This document shows positions 6,865-9,388 of a stretch of 9,388 bases of DNA, piece after piece; the first letter of the stretch is position 1; every line of letters starts with the position of its first letter. The notes under the pieces are model-generated. The model was not told where the DNA came from. It did no database searches and worked only from the letters and a program-made list of their open reading frames with translations. The position numbers and the translations under genes are program-made. The stretch comes from an uncultured Solirubrobacteraceae bacterium (GTDB taxonomy: Bacteria > Actinomycetota > Thermoleophilia > Solirubrobacterales > Solirubrobacteraceae): positions 1 to 9,388 of the forward strand of contig CATPAX010000243.1 of NCBI GenBank assembly GCA_955652215.1, written 5' to 3'.

Positions 6865-7767
6865 TTAGAGCGCGTCGCGATCAAGCGAGGCGCCTTGGCG
6901 CCCCTGCCCCGTGGAACCGACCGACCTTCCGGCCGCCGCCTCCGCTTCGGCGAGCTCGAGCACCATCCGGGCCGCGGGCGCGGCAGCAGATGGCAGCACG
7001 GTGTTGCCGCTGGCCCGCTGCCGGGCACGCTCGTCTCCGCGCCGGAAAACCGCCAGCGGCAGCGGTCCCAGCGCAAGCCGGATTCCGTACGCCCACCTCG
7101 CGACGGTGTCGTCGCCGAGATGACGTCCGGCGACCACCACCAGGTTCGGGCGATGGACTGCGACGGCGTCGCCGATCCCGGCGATTCCGCGCGCGGATAG
7201 CGTCAGTACGTGAATCCCTTCGCGCATGCAGAAAAGCTCCAGCGCGCGGACCTGGGGAGCGTCGGGGTCGAGCTCGTCACGTGTGGCATCGCCAATGACC
7301 ACCGAGACCGGCCGGACGGGCGCGGGGCCGAGGCGCGTCGCCCTGCGAAGCCAATCTGAGGCCCAGTGCGCAGCGAAGGCCCACGCCGCGGAATCGGTGG
7401 TGTGCTTGCGCGCGATTTCCTCCAGGCCGGGGAGGAGGACCTCGTCGACCGAGCGGTCCAGGGAGCGCAATGCCAGCGCCGCCTCGATCGCGCTGTCCGC
7501 GCGCTGCCTCTCGTAGGAGACAAGCGCGCCAACCAGCGAGCTGGTGTCGGCCGTCAGTCCTTCACGCGCGCGCGATACGGCGGAGGAGATCGAGAGCCCC
7601 TCCTGCAACGCATCTTTCAGTGCAACTACCTCGCCGTATGTATAGAGTCGATGCCGGCCCGGGGAACGCTGCGGCTTTGGGAATCCGAAACGGCGCTCCC
7701 ACGCCCGAAGGGTGTTCGGGCTTACGTTCAGCAGCGTCGCCGCTTCACTCGTCTTGAGGTAGCGCAT
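6865..7767 (-). CDS. MerR-family regulator, CarH-like layout without cobalamin motif (upstream paralog)
   Basis: 300 residues, paralogous to the next gene downstream along its whole length. MerR helix-turn-helix: TSEAATLLNVSPNTLRAWER (6-25), FGFPKP, then RSPGRHRLY (34-42). Helical middle (about 75-145) includes ALRSLDRSVDEVLLPGLEEI and AAHWASDWLRRATRL. A Rossmann-like C-terminus (about 152-245) has VSVVIGDA, GIHVLTLSARG, PNLVVVAGRH and PLAVFRRGD. Where CarH-type proteins have the cobalamin-binding DxHxxG there is DPDAPQVRALELF, with no histidine. The tail (about 246-300) is Ala/Arg/Gly-rich and low in complexity. The ATG at 7765-7767 has no Shine-Dalgarno; CGTAAT lies eight bases upstream on the minus strand as a weak -10. 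It is the first gene of the possible merR-merR-ileS run and is divergent from the HD-GYP gene, so it is the natural candidate to bind the intergenic dyads. Ligand unknown. Confidence 0.86.
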   Translation of the reverse strand: MRYLKTSEAATLLNVSPNTLRAWERRFGFPKPQRSPGRHRLYTYGEVVALKDALQEGLSISSAVSRAREGLTADTSSLVGALVSYERQRADSAIEAALALRSLDRSVDEVLLPGLEEIARKHTTDSAAWAFAAHWASDWLRRATRLGPAPVRPVSVVIGDATRDELDPDAPQVRALELFCMREGIHVLTLSARGIAGIGDAVAVHRPNLVVVAGRHLGDDTVARWAYGIRLALGPLPLAVFRRGDERARQRASGNTVLPSAAAPAARMVLELAEAEAAAGRSVGSTGQGRQGASLDRDAL

Positions 7768-7844
7768 GTAGAGGAATTACGTTGGGAACGATGCTATTTC
7801 GACCGACCGGTTGATTCGGCATGTGCCCCTGCATAGAATTGCAC

Positions 7845-7874
7845 AGGTTTTCTTGACAAGAGTCCAGAAAACCT
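7845..7874. promoter_or_regulatory. Candidate operator: 9-12-9 inverted repeat around a -35 element
   Basis: AGGTTTTCT (7845-7853) and AGAAAACCT (7866-7874) are perfect inverted copies, 12 bases apart. A smaller palindrome, TCTTG-A-CAAGA (7851-7861), is nested inside and contains TTGACA on the plus strand (TTGTCA on the minus strand). The repeat ends exactly where the TAACGT -10 box begins. Position between divergent genes and overlap with the -35 suggest a regulator site, plausibly for one of the adjacent MerR proteins (inference). Confidence 0.55.
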
Positions 7875-7880
7875 TAACGT
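7853..7880 (+). promoter_or_regulatory. Strong candidate promoter reading toward the HD-GYP gene
   Basis: TTGACA (7853-7858), 16-base spacer, TAACGT (7875-7880), which fits the actinobacterial TAnnnT -10 form. The transcript would begin near 7887. It reads into the alternative-pairing region and the terminator hairpin at 7925-7965, so it makes either a terminated RNA of about 80 bases or, on read-through, a leader of about 200 bases for the HD-GYP gene. Confidence 0.6.
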
Positions 7881-7898
7881 AAATCGTTACTACAAAAA

Positions 7899-7944
7899 CT
7901 CGTAGGTCGCAAATCGTCTTTCTCGGCCGACACGCGACCACGAG
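7899..7944 (+). ncRNA. Candidate antiterminator / leader RNA structure
   Basis: CTCG (7899-7902) and GGTCGC (7905-7910) can pair with CGAG (7941-7944) and GCGACC (7934-7939), giving ten pairs with a small TA/A internal loop. The 3' side of this stem is the left arm and loop of the terminator at 7925-7965, so the two structures are mutually exclusive. This is the layout of transcription attenuators and riboswitches. I do not recognise a known riboswitch class. The alternative is a stand-alone small RNA. Confidence 0.5.
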
Positions 7945-7965
7945 GTGGCCGCGTGGGGCCTTTCT
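7925..7965 (+). terminator. Factor-independent terminator in the 5' region of the HD-GYP gene
   Basis: The stem is GGCC (7925-7928), CACGCG (7931-7936), CCAC (7938-7941); loop GAG; GTGG (7945-7948), CGCGTG (7950-7955), GGCC (7957-7960), with one A/C mismatch and a small GA/G internal loop, 14 pairs in all, followed at once by TTTCT. It acts on the plus strand. No minus-strand T-run accompanies it. It ends no annotated gene: only the promoter at 7853-7880 lies upstream. Confidence 0.7.
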
Positions 7966-7985
7966 GTGCATTCGGTTCCCGGCGG

Positions 7986-8011
7986 CTGCTGGTGTTCGTT
8001 CGAACCAACAG
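7986..8011 (+). repeat. Imperfect hairpin just before the short ORF's ribosome binding site
   Basis: CTGCTGGT (7986-7993) and ACCAACAG (8004-8011) pair with one C/A mismatch around a ten-base loop. The last stem base touches the purine-rich ribosome binding site at 8012-8019, so the hairpin could affect ribosome access. This is a modest structure and may be chance. Confidence 0.3.
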
Positions 8012-8024
8012 AGGAAGGGACCTC

Positions 8025-8045
8025 ATGCACTGGCGCGACGGCTGA
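8025..8045 (+). CDS. Possible six-codon leader peptide ORF
   Basis: ATG CAC TGG CGC GAC GGC TGA encodes Met-His-Trp-Arg-Asp-Gly. It is preceded by AGGAAGGG (8012-8019) with five-base spacing, one of only two good Shine-Dalgarno sequences I found in the window. The ORF stops 44 bases before the HD-GYP ATG and is in another frame. It may be a leader peptide whose translation affects the downstream gene, or the ribosome binding site may be fortuitous or a relic. No family can be assigned to six residues. Confidence 0.35.
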   Translation: MHWRDG

Positions 8046-8055
8046 TCCGAAAAGC

Positions 8056-8083
8056 TTGCTTCGGCGCGAAATCGCGCTAACTT
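8056..8083 (+). promoter_or_regulatory. Second candidate promoter, with dyad in the spacer, next to the HD-GYP start
   Basis: TTGCTT (8056-8061), 16-base spacer, TAACTT (8078-8083), then six bases to the ATG at 8090, which would give a leaderless message. The spacer contains a perfect inverted repeat GCGCGA-AA-TCGCGC (8064-8077) ending directly at the -10. MerR regulators typically bind dyads between -35 and -10, though usually with a longer 19-20 base spacer. The -35 match is weak (three of six). Confidence 0.4.
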
Positions 8084-8089
8084 GACGAC

Positions 8090-9388
8090 ATGACCGGCGC
8101 GGCCGGCTCCCGCAGGACGCTCCCGCTCTCCGTTAGCCAGCCTGCGCCATACATTGTTGTGCTCTTGAGCCTAGTCGTGGGCGGCATTGGCCTGGCGTTC
8201 GCCAACTTGGACAGGGTGAACGCGCTAAGTGCGGTCCTCGGGGTTGCGGCGATTCTTGCTGGCTGGATGGCGGTGGGACCACGGGGAGGTCCTACAGTCT
8301 CTGCTGCCTTCATCGTCGGACTCCTTGCGGCGGCCTTCCTAGGACCCCTTTCGGCCGCCGTGACCGCGATTCTGTCCGAGCTTGGTGCGGCCACTCGGCG
8401 CCGGACCCCGGTCAGATCAGTATTCCTCATCAACCTTCCCGCCAGCGTGGTGCCGGAAGTGGCTGGTGCGTTGTTCATCCGACTCCTTCAGCCGCATCCC
8501 AGCGACACGGCGATCTTCTATCTGGTGATCGCGGTCGCGGGAGTGACAATTTTCGTCCTCAGCTTCGTCATCTACGCGGCGCTGAAGCGCGCTCTCTCCG
8601 GTCAGCCGTTCCCCATCCGCCAATTCCTGGAGACCATGCCAAGCAGCGCGCTGAACGTCGCGCTCGCGGTCGCCGGCGCCAGCATCTACCTGCTAGTGGG
8701 CCTACGCGGGATCGTATTCGCGCTCACCGCCGTCTTCGTGTTCTCGTACATGGCGCACCTGCTCGAGCAGTCGCGCCAGCGCGCCGAGCAGTACGTCTCC
8801 CTCTCATGGGGAGTGCTGGCCGGGCTGATGCGCTCGCTCGACATCCGCGACCGTCGCGCCGCTCGTCACGCCGCCGCTGTCGCCCGCTTCGCCCGCGACA
8901 TGGCGGCGCGCGTCGGGATGAGCCAGCAGGAACAGGAGCTCGCCCACACCGCAGGGCTCCTCCATGACATCGGGCACTTCGCCCTGTCTGACCGCGTCGC
9001 CGAGCGCGGGCGCACGCTGACCGAAGAGGACTGGGAAGCGATCCAGCAGCACCCCGAGCTCGGCGCCGACATGCTGAGAGACCTCGGCATCTACGGACCG
9101 GTGGCGGACATCGTGCTCTCTCATCATGAGCGAATCGACGGCCGCGGCTACCCGCGCGGCCTCACCGCCGATGAAATCCCCGAGATCGCGAAGATCATCT
9201 CGGTGGCCGAGATCTACGACACGCTCACCGCCAACGACACGTACAGGACGAAGATGAGCTCGTTCGAGGCCCTTCGCGAGCTGCGGCGAGTCGCGGACAC
9301 CCAGCTCGACGCTCGCTACGTCGAGGTGCTCGCGGGACTATTGACCGGCGAAGGCGTCGAGTATCGGCATGCCGACGCCGCCGACTTC
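8090..9388 (+). CDS. Membrane-anchored HD-GYP-type phosphohydrolase with altered motifs (3' truncated by window edge)
   Basis: 433 codons are open from ATG 8090 to the window end. An in-frame TAA at 8078-8080 limits the start. Residues about 20-224 form six or seven hydrophobic segments (20-38, 45-63, 69-99, 110-133, 141-168, 185-203, 205-224), of no family I can name. After a helical linker comes an HD-GYP domain (about 236-415): H260, HDIGH (292-296), H321, HHERIDGRGYP (345-355) and VAEIYDTLTANDTYR (372-386). HD-GYP enzymes normally degrade cyclic di-GMP. Here the lysine of HDxGK is histidine (H296) and the VAD aspartate is glutamate (E374), so activity may be altered or lost. HHE and GYP are kept. 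No Shine-Dalgarno precedes the ATG. Third-position GC is lower in the first ~115 codons than in the HD half. A sensor role for the membrane part, and control by the divergent MerR proteins, are inferences. Confidence 0.85.
   Translation, partial: MTGAAGSRRTLPLSVSQPAPYIVVLLSLVVGGIGLAFANLDRVNALSAVLGVAAILAGWMAVGPRGGPTVSAAFIVGLLAAAFLGPLSAAVTAILSELGAATRRRTPVRSVFLINLPASVVPEVAGALFIRLLQPHPSDTAIFYLVIAVAGVTIFVLSFVIYAALKRALSGQPFPIRQFLETMPSSALNVALAVAGASIYLLVGLRGIVFALTAVFVFSYMAHLLEQSRQRAEQYVSLSWGVLAGLMRSLDIRDRRAARHAAAVARFARDMAARVGMSQQEQELAHTAGLLHDIGHFALSDRVAERGRTLTEEDWEAIQQHPELGADMLRDLGIYGPVADIVLSHHERIDGRGYPRGLTADEIPEIAKIISVAEIYDTLTANDTYRTKMSSFEALRELRRVADTQLDARYVEVLAGLLTGEGVEYRHADAADF

Larger units (their letters stand above)
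7768..8089. other. Structured divergent intergenic region (322 bases)
   Basis: This gap between the upstream merR paralog and the HD-GYP gene is locally AT-richer (about 7785-7920) than the surrounding genes. It holds, in plus-strand order, the 9-12-9 dyad with promoter, the antiterminator/terminator pair, a hairpin, the six-codon ORF and the spacer dyad by the HD-GYP start. A short direct repeat AAATCGT occurs at 7881-7887 and 7911-7917. A weak minus-strand promoter toward merR (TTGTCA, reverse of 7853-7858) is possible. No tRNA or longer ORF with coding signs is seen. Confidence 0.6.

Noticed and set aside
7899..7965. Known cyclic di-GMP riboswitch (GEMM-I) upstream of the HD-GYP gene
   Set aside because: Only a short resemblance (GGTCGCAAA) to one internal GEMM-I segment was seen. 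The partner GGCAAACC-type segment and receptor helix are missing.
8077..9127. Minus-strand open frames opposite the HD-GYP gene
   Set aside because: The plus strand encodes clear membrane segments and HD-GYP motifs throughout. The minus-strand frames are antisense shadows.
1..9388. CRISPR array, insertion sequence, tRNA or rRNA
   Set aside because: No regularly spaced repeats, no transposase-like protein with terminal inverted repeats, and no cloverleaf or rRNA-like segment were found on reading both strands.

Overview
This is a high-G+C chromosomal segment, most likely from an actinobacterium. Thermoleophilia/Solirubrobacterales-like is my best guess, from the strong GC bias at third codon positions, the type 2 isoleucyl-tRNA synthetase, the bacterial PolX with a PHP domain, and several genes that seem to start without a leader. 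The taxonomy is an inference. No transposon, CRISPR array, tRNA or rRNA is visible.

Layout. The window opens inside the 3' end of lgt (+, 1-321). It faces a complete DNA polymerase X gene on the minus strand (445-2181), with a 123-base gap holding one short inverted repeat. PolX is divergent from a thioredoxin gene (+, 2285-2629) with a clear -10 box and Shine-Dalgarno. Thioredoxin converges on a large minus-strand ileS (2685-5804). Upstream of ileS, on the same strand, are two paralogous MerR-type regulators (5859-6749 and 6865-7767). A 322-base divergent intergenic region (7768-8089) separates them from a plus-strand membrane-anchored HD-GYP-type phosphohydrolase (8090 to the window end, 3' truncated).

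The housekeeping half (lgt, polX, trx, ileS) is ordinary, except that the IleRS carries an altered HIGH signature (A-T-H-H) of the sort linked to mupirocin insensitivity in type 2 enzymes. The interesting half is 5.8-9.4 kb. The two MerR paralogs have a CarH-like layout (winged HTH, helical middle, Rossmann-like C-terminus) but lack the histidine motif that binds cobalamin. They are transcribed away from an HD-GYP protein with six or seven membrane segments and altered HD-GYP motifs.

The intergenic region is unusually structured. It has a good promoter (TTGACA / TAACGT) inside a 9-12-9 inverted repeat, then a strong factor-independent terminator hairpin with a U-rich tail, whose left arm can instead pair with a segment just upstream (an attenuator-like design). 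After that come a six-codon ORF with the second good Shine-Dalgarno noted in the window, and a second dyad next to a TAACTT box six bases before the HD-GYP start codon. The best candidate for an undescribed system is therefore paired cobalamin-less CarH-like regulators, a conditionally terminated leader or small RNA, and a membrane HD-GYP protein. It remains an inference that needs comparative and transcript data.
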